DNA from: Burkholderiales bacterium | Lineage (GTDB): Bacteria > Pseudomonadota > Gammaproteobacteria > Burkholderiales > SG8-39 | Direction of reading: 5' to 3' | Length of the DNA stretch: 8,397 nucleotides | NCBI GenBank assembly: GCA_005777205.1 | Contig: SXNB01000212.1 | Span: forward strand, 1-8,397 | Part shown: positions 1 to 5,396 of the stretch, piece by piece | How positions within the stretch are numbered: the first letter of the stretch is position 1 | Layout of the letters: each line of letters begins with the position of its first letter | The notes under the pieces: model-generated | What the model was told of the DNA's origin: nothing | The model's database searches: none | The model's input: only the letters and a program-made list of their open reading frames with translations | Translations under genes and position numbers: made by a program

Positions 1-165
1 CAGCGTGAAGCCGCTGGCGACGATGAAATACAGCGACGCCAGCGTCAGGCCGTTGAGCAGCGTGATGAAGAAGAGCTTCGCGTTGTCCCAAATGCCCCAG
101 ACGACGAACACCGCCAGGGGCACCACGAGCACCAGGCTCCAGAACCACTTCCAGAAACGGGTCAC
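1..165 (-). CDS. livH: Branched-chain amino acid-type ABC transporter permease, N-terminal fragment (LivH-like)
   Basis: This is the first 55 codons of a gene that runs off the left edge of the window. The translation begins MTRFWKWFWSLVLVVPLAV, a hydrophobic membrane segment. It continues after a short polar turn into FFITLLNGLTLASLYFIVAS, the characteristic start of the LivH permease core (PF02653 family). LivH and LivM form the inner-membrane channel of ABC importers for branched-chain amino acids, but many family members in proteobacteria carry amides, urea or aromatic acids. The extra N-terminal membrane segment is seen in a subset of LivH proteins. The start is a GTG at 165-163, four bases after the amidohydrolase stop; an earlier GTG overlapping that stop hits a stop after three codons. 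There is no clear Shine-Dalgarno site, so translational coupling is likely. Family assignment is strong; the transported substrate is unknown. Confidence 0.85.
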   Translation of the reverse strand, partial: MTRFWKWFWSLVLVVPLAVFVVWGIWDNAKLFFITLLNGLTLASLYFIVASGFTL

Positions 166-169
166 GTGC

Positions 170-1465
170 TCACGCCGCGGTCTGGCTCCAGCGCGTCCTG
201 GCCGAATGGATCTCAGGCGCCTTGTGGAACTGGCCATCTTTCATGATGGCAAGGAACTTCTTCGGGTCCTGCAGGATGGAGATGTTGGACAGCGGATCGC
301 CGTCCACCAGCAGCAGGTCGGCGAGGAAGCCCTCCTTCACCAGCCCCAGTTCCTTGCCCTTCATCATGATCTCGCCCCCCCACTTGGTGCAGGAGACGAT
401 CGCCTCCATCGGCGTCATGCCGAGGTATTTCACGAAGTACTCGATGTCCTTGGCGTTGTCGCCGTGCGGCGCCCAGGCGAAGCCGTAGTCGCCTCCGGGC
501 AGGACGCGGATGCCCCGCTTGAGCATCGCCTTCATGCTCTTCACCGAGGCTTCCAACTCCCGCTCGTAGCCCATGTCCTTCGCCGCCTGCCGGCTGATGC
601 CGACGGCGTCCCCGCCGTCTTCCAGCAGCAGGCGGATGATCACCGAGATCCCGGGCGCCACGAAGACCCGGTCCTTCTTCGCTTCCAGCATGTCCAGCGC
701 CTCCTCGTCGGTGAAACTGGCGTGGTAAACGATGTCGAAGTCGTGGCGCATCGCCTGCTTCACCGATTCGCTGGAACGCGCGTGGCAGGACAGGCGCTTG
801 CCGCGAATCTTCGTCTCGCGCACCGCGACGGCGACCTCCTCGTCGCTCATCCAGGTGGTGAGCGCGTCCGCTCCTGGCACCAGGTTGTCGCCCGAGAGGT
901 TGAGCTTCACCGAATCGACGCCGTACTTGAGGAACATACGCACGGCCCGGAGCATCTCTTCCTTGCCGTTGATGACGCAACCGAACGACATCTCCGGGAA
1001 CGGCAGGTGCGGCAGCAGGTCATCGCCGAGCGACCCAATGACCGTGATCTCCTGGCTCGCCGCGAGGTAGCGCGGTCCCGGGATCTGGCCCGAGTTGATG
1101 GCGTCGCGAATCACGCAGTCCAGCCGCGGCTTGGGCGTGGCCGCGCCAACGCCGGAAGTCCAGCCGTAGTCCAGGTACAGCTTCGCCATCTGGGCCGCCC
1201 ACAGCGTGTGCTCCTCGTGCGGCAGCTTCTGGATCGCGTCCAACGTCTTCGCGTTGGTCCAACCCAGATGCAGGTGCGCCTCGCACATGCCCGGCATCAG
1301 CGTGGCGCCGGCGGCATCGATCACGGTGACGCCGGCAACCGGGAGGCTGCGCGCGCCGCGGCCGATGCGCGAGATTCGGTTGCCCTGGATCAGGACCTCG
1401 CCCGCGTAGGGCTGGGCGCCGCTGCCATCGATGATGCGGACGTTGGTGAACAAGGTATTGGCCAT
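170..1465 (-). CDS. Metal-dependent amidohydrolase family protein
   Basis: A 431-residue protein of the amidohydrolase superfamily (PF01979, imidazolonepropionase-like group), probably cytoplasmic because no signal peptide is seen. It opens with the usual small beta domain (MANTLFTNVRIIDGSG). The metal ligands expected of the family are present: the HxH pair in AHLHLG (His64, His66), a lysine in the VKLNLSG strand (Lys187, probably carbamylated), His228 in CHARS, His248 in YHASF, and the catalytic Asp326 in GGDYGF. The C-terminal return strand ends in GFLADLLLVDGDPL, also typical. Such enzymes hydrolyse C-N bonds in cyclic amides, dipeptides, carbamates or similar substrates; the specific one cannot be read from sequence. 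The ATG at 1465-1463 is chosen over an upstream extension because the family N-terminus starts there and AGGAGG lies at the right distance. It sits between an alpha/beta hydrolase and a Liv-type permease, suggesting that it processes an imported compound. Confidence 0.88.
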   Translation of the reverse strand: MANTLFTNVRIIDGSGAQPYAGEVLIQGNRISRIGRGARSLPVAGVTVIDAAGATLMPGMCEAHLHLGWTNAKTLDAIQKLPHEEHTLWAAQMAKLYLDYGWTSGVGAATPKPRLDCVIRDAINSGQIPGPRYLAASQEITVIGSLGDDLLPHLPFPEMSFGCVINGKEEMLRAVRMFLKYGVDSVKLNLSGDNLVPGADALTTWMSDEEVAVAVRETKIRGKRLSCHARSSESVKQAMRHDFDIVYHASFTDEEALDMLEAKKDRVFVAPGISVIIRLLLEDGGDAVGISRQAAKDMGYERELEASVKSMKAMLKRGIRVLPGGDYGFAWAPHGDNAKDIEYFVKYLGMTPMEAIVSCTKWGGEIMMKGKELGLVKEGFLADLLLVDGDPLSNISILQDPKKFLAIMKDGQFHKAPEIHSARTRWSQTAA

Positions 1466-1469
1466 GGCT

Positions 1470-1475
1470 CCTCCT
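1470..1475 (-). promoter_or_regulatory. Ribosome binding site of the amidohydrolase, overlapping the upstream stop codon
   Basis: On the minus strand AGGAGG lies four bases before the ATG at 1465. Its first bases are shared with the TAG stop of the upstream alpha/beta hydrolase (read as TAGGAGG). This fixes the amidohydrolase start and makes translational coupling between the two genes likely. Confidence 0.8.
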
Positions 1476-2259
1476 AGTGGGTTCGTTCCAGGAACGTCTT
1501 CAGCAGCCCGCTGCACTCCTCGGGCTTCTCATAAATGGTCCAGTGTCCGCAGCGTAGCAGGACCTCGACCCGCGCCCCGGGGATGCGCTCGCCGATACCG
1601 CGCACCGCCTGCGGCGGCGCCACCACATCCTCGTCGCCGGTGACCAGCAGCACCGGGCAAGCAATCCGCGCCAGGTCGGCCGGTTGCGCCTCCGACAGCG
1701 CCTCGCAACTGCGCGCATAGCCCTCGGCGCTCTGCCGCATCACCGATTCGCGCACCGCCGCCACCGCCAGCGGGCGGCGGCCGCGGGTCTCGGCGGAGGT
1801 AGCCGACTGCACCGTGGCGTCCGCGATCTCCTGCATGCCGGGGTCGCCTTCGCTGCGCGCCTTCGCGCCGCGCGCACGGATCGGGCCGCGAATGGCGTCC
1901 GGCGGCGCCGCGAGCGGGCCGAACAGCGCCAGGCTACGCACCAGGCGCGGCTCCAGCACGGCGAGGTGCAGCGCGACGATGGTGCCCATGGAATGCGCCA
2001 CCACGTGGGCGCGTTCGACGCCGGCGGCGCCGCACACGCGCATCAGTGCGCGCACGAAGCCATCGATGCTGAGCGGACCCTCGACGCGATGCGAGCGCCC
2101 CGAGCCCGGCAGGTCCGGGCGGATGGTGTGAAAGCGCGACAGCGCTGGCAGCACCGGGGTCCAGAAATTGGAGGTGCCGCCCAACCCATGGACCATGAGC
2201 ACGGCGTCGCCGGCGCCGTCGATTTCGACGGCGATGCGCTCGACCAACCGGGTGGTCAA
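1474..2259 (-). CDS. Alpha/beta-fold hydrolase, first gene of the hydrolase-amidohydrolase-permease operon
   Basis: About 261 residues, a typical length for a single-domain alpha/beta hydrolase (PF00561/PF12697). Visible landmarks are the oxyanion loop VLMVHGLGG (about 20-28), the DLPGSGRS loop, the nucleophile elbow AHSMGT with Ser90, the acid in TGDEDVVAPP (Asp211), and the catalytic His239 in CGHWTIYEKPE. Family members hydrolyse esters, lactones, amides or C-C bonds; the substrate is not identifiable. The frame stays open to 2529, but that extension has no family resemblance and would cover the divergent regulator. The best start is a TTG at 2259-2257, giving MTTRLVERIAVEIDGAG, with a run of six G six bases upstream. 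A GTG at 2283-2281 is the alternative, but its GGAGG is directly adjacent. It ends eight bases before the amidohydrolase, so the two are probably co-transcribed and functionally linked. Confidence 0.85.
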   Translation of the reverse strand: MTTRLVERIAVEIDGAGDAVLMVHGLGGTSNFWTPVLPALSRFHTIRPDLPGSGRSHRVEGPLSIDGFVRALMRVCGAAGVERAHVVAHSMGTIVALHLAVLEPRLVRSLALFGPLAAPPDAIRGPIRARGAKARSEGDPGMQEIADATVQSATSAETRGRRPLAVAAVRESVMRQSAEGYARSCEALSEAQPADLARIACPVLLVTGDEDVVAPPQAVRGIGERIPGARVEVLLRCGHWTIYEKPEECSGLLKTFLERTH

Positions 2260-2305
2260 ACGATTCCCCCCATCAACGCCCACCCTCCAGAGGATGCTGC
2301 GGTGC

Positions 2306-2334
2306 AATGTAACAAGGCAGTTAACAAAATGAGA
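2306..2334 (-). promoter_or_regulatory. Possible weak promoter for the minus-strand hydrolase operon
   Basis: On the minus strand TACATT (2311-2306) matches four of six bases of the -10 consensus and would give a leader of about 40 bases to the TTG at 2259. The matching -35 position (TCTCAT, 2334-2329) is poor and falls within the palindromic operator. The geometry would suit repression by the divergent TetR protein, but the promoter itself is a guess. Confidence 0.25.
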
Positions 2335-2349
2335 CGGACGTCTCAAAAT
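2321..2349 (+). promoter_or_regulatory. Predicted promoter of the TetR-family regulator
   Basis: TTAACA (2321-2326) matches five of six bases of the -35 consensus. It is followed by a 17-base spacer and CAAAAT (2344-2349), which matches four of six bases of the -10 consensus. Transcription would start near 2356, leaving a leader of about 38 bases before the ATG at 2394. The palindrome at 2330-2345 fills the spacer, which is a standard place for a repressor to block RNA polymerase. Confidence 0.5.
2330..2345. promoter_or_regulatory. Palindromic operator, probable binding site of the divergent TetR regulator
   Basis: TGAGACGGACGTCTCA is an inverted repeat with two perfect 7-base arms (TGAGACG / CGTCTCA) around a 2-base centre. 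It lies in the 134-base region between the divergent hydrolase operon and the regulator, as TetR-family operators usually do, and within the spacer of the predicted regulator promoter. What is seen is the symmetry and position; binding by the adjacent TetR protein is inference from common family behaviour. Confidence 0.65.
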
Positions 2350-2393
2350 GCCGCTCCAGACTAAATGGGATTCGGACCACCTGTCAATCTGCG

Positions 2394-3065
2394 ATGCGCA
2401 AAACGAAAGCCCCTTCCGCCATCTCGTCTTTCTATTCCCTGCCCGACCTCGGGCAGGGCCATCGCGGGCGGGTGTTCCGGCGCCTGCTGGACGAAGCCGT
2501 CGCCCTGGTGCGACGGGGACGCATCCCATCGGTGGCCGAGGTCGCGGTCGCGGCCAAGGTTTCCCGCGCCACCGCCTACCGCTATTTCCCGAGCCGCTCC
2601 AAGCTGGTCAGCGCGGTCATTGCGGAAGCACTGGCGCCGGTGCGGCGCGCAGTGCCGCAGCAGGGTGAACCCAAGCAGCGCCTGCACGAGCTGCTTAATC
2701 GCACCTACTCGCGTTTCAGTGAGTACGAGCCGCATATGAGGGCCGCACTGCAGCTTGCACTGGAGCACAAATCCCTCGAGGCCGCGGGGCTGCTGGAAGA
2801 AGAACCCTTCCGCCGCGGCCAGCGCCAGGTAATCCTGAAGGTGGCGCTGGCGCCGTTACGCGTGCAGCTTCCGGCGAAGAGCTGGAACCGCCTGCTCAAC
2901 GCGCTAGCGGTGGTTTACGGCATCGAGCCCATGATTGTGCTCAAGGATATTTGCGGCGCCAGCGACCGTGAAACCGAGGCCGTGGTTCGCTGGATAATGG
3001 ATGCTCTGGTGGACGCAGCGCTGCGGGAACGTACGCCGGAGAAAAGACAACGCGTGGGCGGCTAA
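2394..3065 (+). CDS. TetR/AcrR-family transcriptional regulator
   Basis: A 223-residue protein with the TetR architecture. The N-terminal DNA-binding domain covers about residues 24-75, with the helix-turn-helix in IPSVAEVAVAAKVSRATAYR (44-63) followed by the family signature YFPSRSKL (64-71). The rest is a mostly helical ligand-binding and dimerisation domain. Members usually repress their own gene and a neighbouring divergent operon until a small ligand binds. Here the divergent operon encodes two hydrolases and a Liv-type permease, so the ligand may be the substrate or a breakdown product of that pathway (inference). The ATG has no clear Shine-Dalgarno site. About 20 residues before the first helix are atypically long and polar, so a later start is possible, although no better ribosome site is seen. 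Its TAA stop overlaps the TAG stop of the convergent downstream gene within four bases. Confidence 0.88.
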   Translation: MRKTKAPSAISSFYSLPDLGQGHRGRVFRRLLDEAVALVRRGRIPSVAEVAVAAKVSRATAYRYFPSRSKLVSAVIAEALAPVRRAVPQQGEPKQRLHELLNRTYSRFSEYEPHMRAALQLALEHKSLEAAGLLEEEPFRRGQRQVILKVALAPLRVQLPAKSWNRLLNALAVVYGIEPMIVLKDICGASDRETEAVVRWIMDALVDAALRERTPEKRQRVGG

Positions 3066-3937
3066 GAGAACGCCAAGCGCATCTGCGCCAGTTGATGCAG
3101 GACGAGCGGACATTGCGGGTCCGCAAGGCCGTTGACGACGTTGAAATGATCCAGGTCGTCCGGCACCAGTAATTCGCAGGGATACCCCAGTTGCAGCCAA
3201 TGCGCCCGCATCTCCTGCGATTGGCGATGGAATTCGTCGGATTCGTCCTTGGCGACGATCAGCGACAAGGGCGCGGGATAGCGGTACGTCTGCGCAAGGG
3301 GCGCATTGCGGTGCGCCTGCGCTTCGTCCATCTTCAATGTCTTATTGAGAAAGCTGAGGCGAATCGGTTCCATGTCGAAGATCCCGCCGATCGAGCAAAC
3401 GCCCTTGACCAGGTTTGCCGGCATTCCCTCTCCGTACGCGCGCCAGTCGGTGGCGAGAAGCATCAGGCCAAGGTGGCCGCCCGCCGAATGCCCGCAGACG
3501 TAGATTCGCTCCCGGTCCCCCCCGAAGGAGGCGGCGTGCGTCCAGACCCAGGCCAGCGCGCGCCGGTTGTGTTCCACGATGCAGTCCATGTCGACGGCCG
3601 GTGCAAGCCCGAAGTTGTTGACGACAGTCGCAATGCCGTGCGGTCGCACACCTTCGGCGACATAGCTGTAGTGGCTCTTGTCGAGCGAGTACCAGTAGCC
3701 GCCGTGGATAAACACGTAGATCGGCGCACGGCTTGCGTCGGCGGGAAACACGTCGACTTTCTCCAGCGCGGATGCGCCAAACGGCAGGTCAAGCCGGCAG
3801 GGAAGAGTCAGGCGGGTGCGACGGCTCCACTCCGACCAGCGGTCGAAGTGCACTGTGAAATCCGGAAACCGCAGGCGGTTGTTGTATTGCGCATCCAGTG
3901 CCTGCTGGTCAAAACCACGATAGATGACGCTCGACAT
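3062..3937 (-). CDS. Alpha/beta hydrolase, kynurenine formamidase-like
   Basis: A 291-residue alpha/beta hydrolase of the esterase/kynurenine formamidase group (COG0657-like). The opening FDQQALDAQYNNR segment, the oxyanion motif HGGYW (78-82), and the SIGGIFDMEPIRLSFLNKTL region after the nucleophile closely resemble bacterial arylformamidase-like proteins. Catalytic residues are Ser151 in GHSAGG, an acid in AKDESDEF (Asp231 or Asp234), and His264 in DLDHFNV. Kynurenine formamidases hydrolyse N-formylkynurenine in tryptophan breakdown, but no kynureninase or tryptophan dioxygenase gene is nearby, so activity on another ester or amide is equally possible. The ATG at 3937-3935 is chosen because the family N-terminus begins there; a weak AAGG lies upstream. 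The gene starts within the end of the upstream small gene, so the two are probably translationally coupled. Its TAG stop overlaps the TetR stop in a tail-to-tail arrangement. Confidence 0.85.
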   Translation of the reverse strand: MSSVIYRGFDQQALDAQYNNRLRFPDFTVHFDRWSEWSRRTRLTLPCRLDLPFGASALEKVDVFPADASRAPIYVFIHGGYWYSLDKSHYSYVAEGVRPHGIATVVNNFGLAPAVDMDCIVEHNRRALAWVWTHAASFGGDRERIYVCGHSAGGHLGLMLLATDWRAYGEGMPANLVKGVCSIGGIFDMEPIRLSFLNKTLKMDEAQAHRNAPLAQTYRYPAPLSLIVAKDESDEFHRQSQEMRAHWLQLGYPCELLVPDDLDHFNVVNGLADPQCPLVLHQLAQMRLAFS

Positions 3938-4340
3938 ATCGGTGCCTTGTAGTTTGGTTTGCAGCAAATCGGTTGCGGTCGCACAGGAATTCCCACGCCA
4001 GCTCGTCGAATGAGCGCTTGGCCGCCTCCTTGAGCAGCGCCTCCTCAAGGTCGCGGTCGAACTTCACCGCCAGCGCCCCGCCGCTGTCGCCCATCGCGTC
4101 CGCCACTCGGGTGCGCTCGATCAGGATGCCCAGCAGACCCGGATCCGGACCGGTGATGGGCGTGAGCGAGACGAAAACCTGGCTGTCCTTGATCAGCGAA
4201 TCGCCGGGCATGACCTCGTTCCAGGTCGAAATGGTGCCGCGCGAGGCGGCGACGACGGTGATCTCCTCGGGCTTCGGCGTGGCGCAGCCGTCAGCCCCGA
4301 GCAACAGGCCGGTGGATAGGGCTGAGGCGGCGATTCGCAT
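3909..4340 (-). CDS. Small unrecognised protein, possibly exported or a lipoprotein
   Basis: A 143-residue reading frame that I do not recognise. The first 19 residues, MRIAASALSTGLLLGADGC, have one positive charge, a short hydrophobic stretch and a cysteine followed by a polar, proline-containing region. This resembles a lipoprotein signal, but the lipobox is imperfect (Ala-Asp-Gly before Cys19) and the hydrophobic core is short. The middle reads like a soluble beta-rich domain (SQVFVSLTPITGPDPG, LLGILIERTRVAD), followed by an acidic-basic helix (DLEEALLKEAAKRSFDELAWEF). There is no clear ribosome site before the ATG. The last 29 bases overlap the start of the formamidase-like gene, and the arginine-rich tail may only reflect that overlap. 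It is divergent from the aldo/keto reductase with a 36-base gap. Gene status is likely but not certain. Confidence 0.55.
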   Translation of the reverse strand: MRIAASALSTGLLLGADGCATPKPEEITVVAASRGTISTWNEVMPGDSLIKDSQVFVSLTPITGPDPGLLGILIERTRVADAMGDSGGALAVKFDRDLEEALLKEAAKRSFDELAWEFLCDRNRFAANQTTRHRYVERHLSWF

Positions 4341-4368
4341 TGGCGGTTTCTGCGCCCAATCCTATAAG
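4340..4368 (+). promoter_or_regulatory. Promoter of the aldo/keto reductase, predicting a leaderless mRNA
   Basis: TTGGCG (4340-4345) and TATAAG (4363-4368) are good -35 and -10 hexamers separated by exactly 17 bases. The usual start point, about seven bases past the -10, falls at 4375-4377, the ATG itself or next to it. No Shine-Dalgarno sequence lies before that ATG, which agrees with a leaderless transcript. The -35 overlaps the start codon of the divergent small gene. Confidence 0.6.
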
Positions 4369-4376
4369 ATCGATGC

Positions 4377-5354
4377 ATGAAAACCAAACCCCTCGGTCGA
4401 AGCGGCGTCCAGGTCTCCGAGCTTTGCTTCGGCACCATGTCCTTCGGCGGCGACGCCGACGAGGCGATGTCCGGGCAGATGTACAAGGCCTGCCGCGACG
4501 CCGGCATCAACTTCTTCGACAGCGCCGACCAGTACAACAAGGGCGCCTCCGAGCAGATCCTCGGCCGCCTGATGCAGGGCCACCGCGACGAGCTGGTGAT
4601 CACCACCAAGTGCTTCAACCCCACCGGCGCCGACGTCAACGCCAGGGGCAGCTCGCGCCGCCATGTGTCGCGCGCGGTGGAGGCGAGCCTGAAGCGCCTG
4701 CAGACCGACCGCGTCGAGGTGCTGTTCCTGCACCATTTTGATAGCCACACGCCGATCGAGGAATCCATGCGCGCGCTGGAGGACCTGGTGCGTGCCGGCA
4801 AGGTGCTCTACCCGGCGGTAAGCAACTATTCCGCCTGGCAGACGCAGCGCGCGGTGGACATCCAGGAGCGCCACGACTGGGCGCGGCTGCAACTGATCCA
4901 GCCGATGTACAACCTGGTGAAGCGCCAGGCGGAAGTGGAACTGCTGCCGCTGGCCGAGGCCAACGGCATCGGCGTCATTCCCTACAGCCCGGCGGCGGCG
5001 GGCCTGCTCTCGGGCAAGTACGCCGGCGCAGGCGCCGCGGGTCGCCTGAAGTCGAACAAAAGGTACGAGGCACGCTACAGCGAGGGCTGGATGTTTGAGG
5101 TCGCCGCGAAGTTCGCCGACTTCTGCAAGGCGAAGGGCCTGCACCCGGTGAGCGCCGCAGTCGCCTGGGTGGGCGCGCACCCGGCGGTGACCGCGCCCAT
5201 CATCGGCTCGCGCAACGTCGAGCAACTGCAGGCATCGCTGGACTCGGTGAAGATCGACATGACCCCGGCGCTCTACGCCGAGATCGCCACGCTCTCGCCC
5301 ACCCCGCCGCCGGCCACCGACCGGCTCGAAGAGCAGCGGCCAAAGACCTGGTGA
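4377..5354 (+). CDS. Aldo/keto reductase family oxidoreductase
   Basis: A 325-residue NAD(P)H-dependent aldo/keto reductase (PF00248) of normal length, predicted to be cytoplasmic. It begins MKTKPLGRSGVQVSELCFGT, the typical opening hairpin and first strand of the family. The catalytic tetrad is complete: Asp48 and Tyr53 in FFDSADQYNKGASE, Lys78 in VITTKCF, and His119 in VLFLHHFD. The phosphate-binding region for the cofactor, IIGSRNVEQL (about 275-284), is present and fits NADPH use. Such enzymes reduce aldehydes and ketones to alcohols; the substrate cannot be assigned. It has its own strong promoter candidate and is followed after 42 bases by the amidotransferase on the same strand. Those 42 bases contain two inverted-repeat sites, so the second gene may be separately controlled. 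Confidence 0.93.
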   Translation: MKTKPLGRSGVQVSELCFGTMSFGGDADEAMSGQMYKACRDAGINFFDSADQYNKGASEQILGRLMQGHRDELVITTKCFNPTGADVNARGSSRRHVSRAVEASLKRLQTDRVEVLFLHHFDSHTPIEESMRALEDLVRAGKVLYPAVSNYSAWQTQRAVDIQERHDWARLQLIQPMYNLVKRQAEVELLPLAEANGIGVIPYSPAAAGLLSGKYAGAGAAGRLKSNKRYEARYSEGWMFEVAAKFADFCKAKGLHPVSAAVAWVGAHPAVTAPIIGSRNVEQLQASLDSVKIDMTPALYAEIATLSPTPPPATDRLEEQRPKTW

Positions 5355-5356
5355 CG

Positions 5357-5376
5357 ATGTAACCGATCGGTTACAT
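5357..5376. promoter_or_regulatory. Perfect 20-base palindrome, probable operator
   Basis: ATGTAACCGATCGGTTACAT is self-complementary over all 20 bases, with no spacer. It begins two bases after the reductase stop codon and ends 20 bases before the amidotransferase ATG. The AACCGATCGGTT core resembles operators of some TetR-family regulators. It differs completely from the operator beside this window's own tetR gene, so another regulator would be needed. A hairpin role is less likely because only four T follow and the loop would be GATC. Confidence 0.6.
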
Positions 5377-5377
5377 T

Positions 5378-5391
5378 TTGACCCTTATCAA
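5378..5391. promoter_or_regulatory. FNR/CRP-type box before the amidotransferase
   Basis: TTGACCCTTATCAA matches the FNR consensus TTGAT-N4-ATCAA except for one base in the left arm. It starts two bases after the 20-base palindrome and ends five bases before the amidotransferase ATG. At that position it could repress, or act by roadblock, rather than activate at the classical -41.5. A 14-base site with one mismatch can occur by chance. Confidence 0.35.
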
Positions 5392-5396
5392 CCCCC

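Noticed and set aside
5..1477. Long plus-strand open frame (490 codons) opposite the amidohydrolase
   Set aside because: It is antisense to a well-supported enzyme with all metal ligands, is rich in Arg/His/Gln as antisense high-GC frames are, and shows no recognisable domain.
1684..2364. 226-codon plus-strand frame opposite the alpha/beta hydrolase
   Set aside because: Antisense to a gene with an intact Ser-Asp-His triad; it also runs through the operator region.
2260..2529. N-terminal extension of the alpha/beta hydrolase
   Set aside because: The added residues are Arg/Gly/Pro-rich, have no family resemblance and would overlap the divergent tetR gene and its promoter.
4362..5225. 287-codon minus-strand frame opposite the aldo/keto reductase
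   Set aside because: The plus-strand frame has a complete catalytic tetrad; the opposite frame is an artefact of codon bias with low-complexity composition.
5357..5380. Palindrome after the reductase read as a rho-independent terminator
   Set aside because: The stem is only moderately GC-rich and is followed by just four T before G; full dyad symmetry and location fit an operator better.
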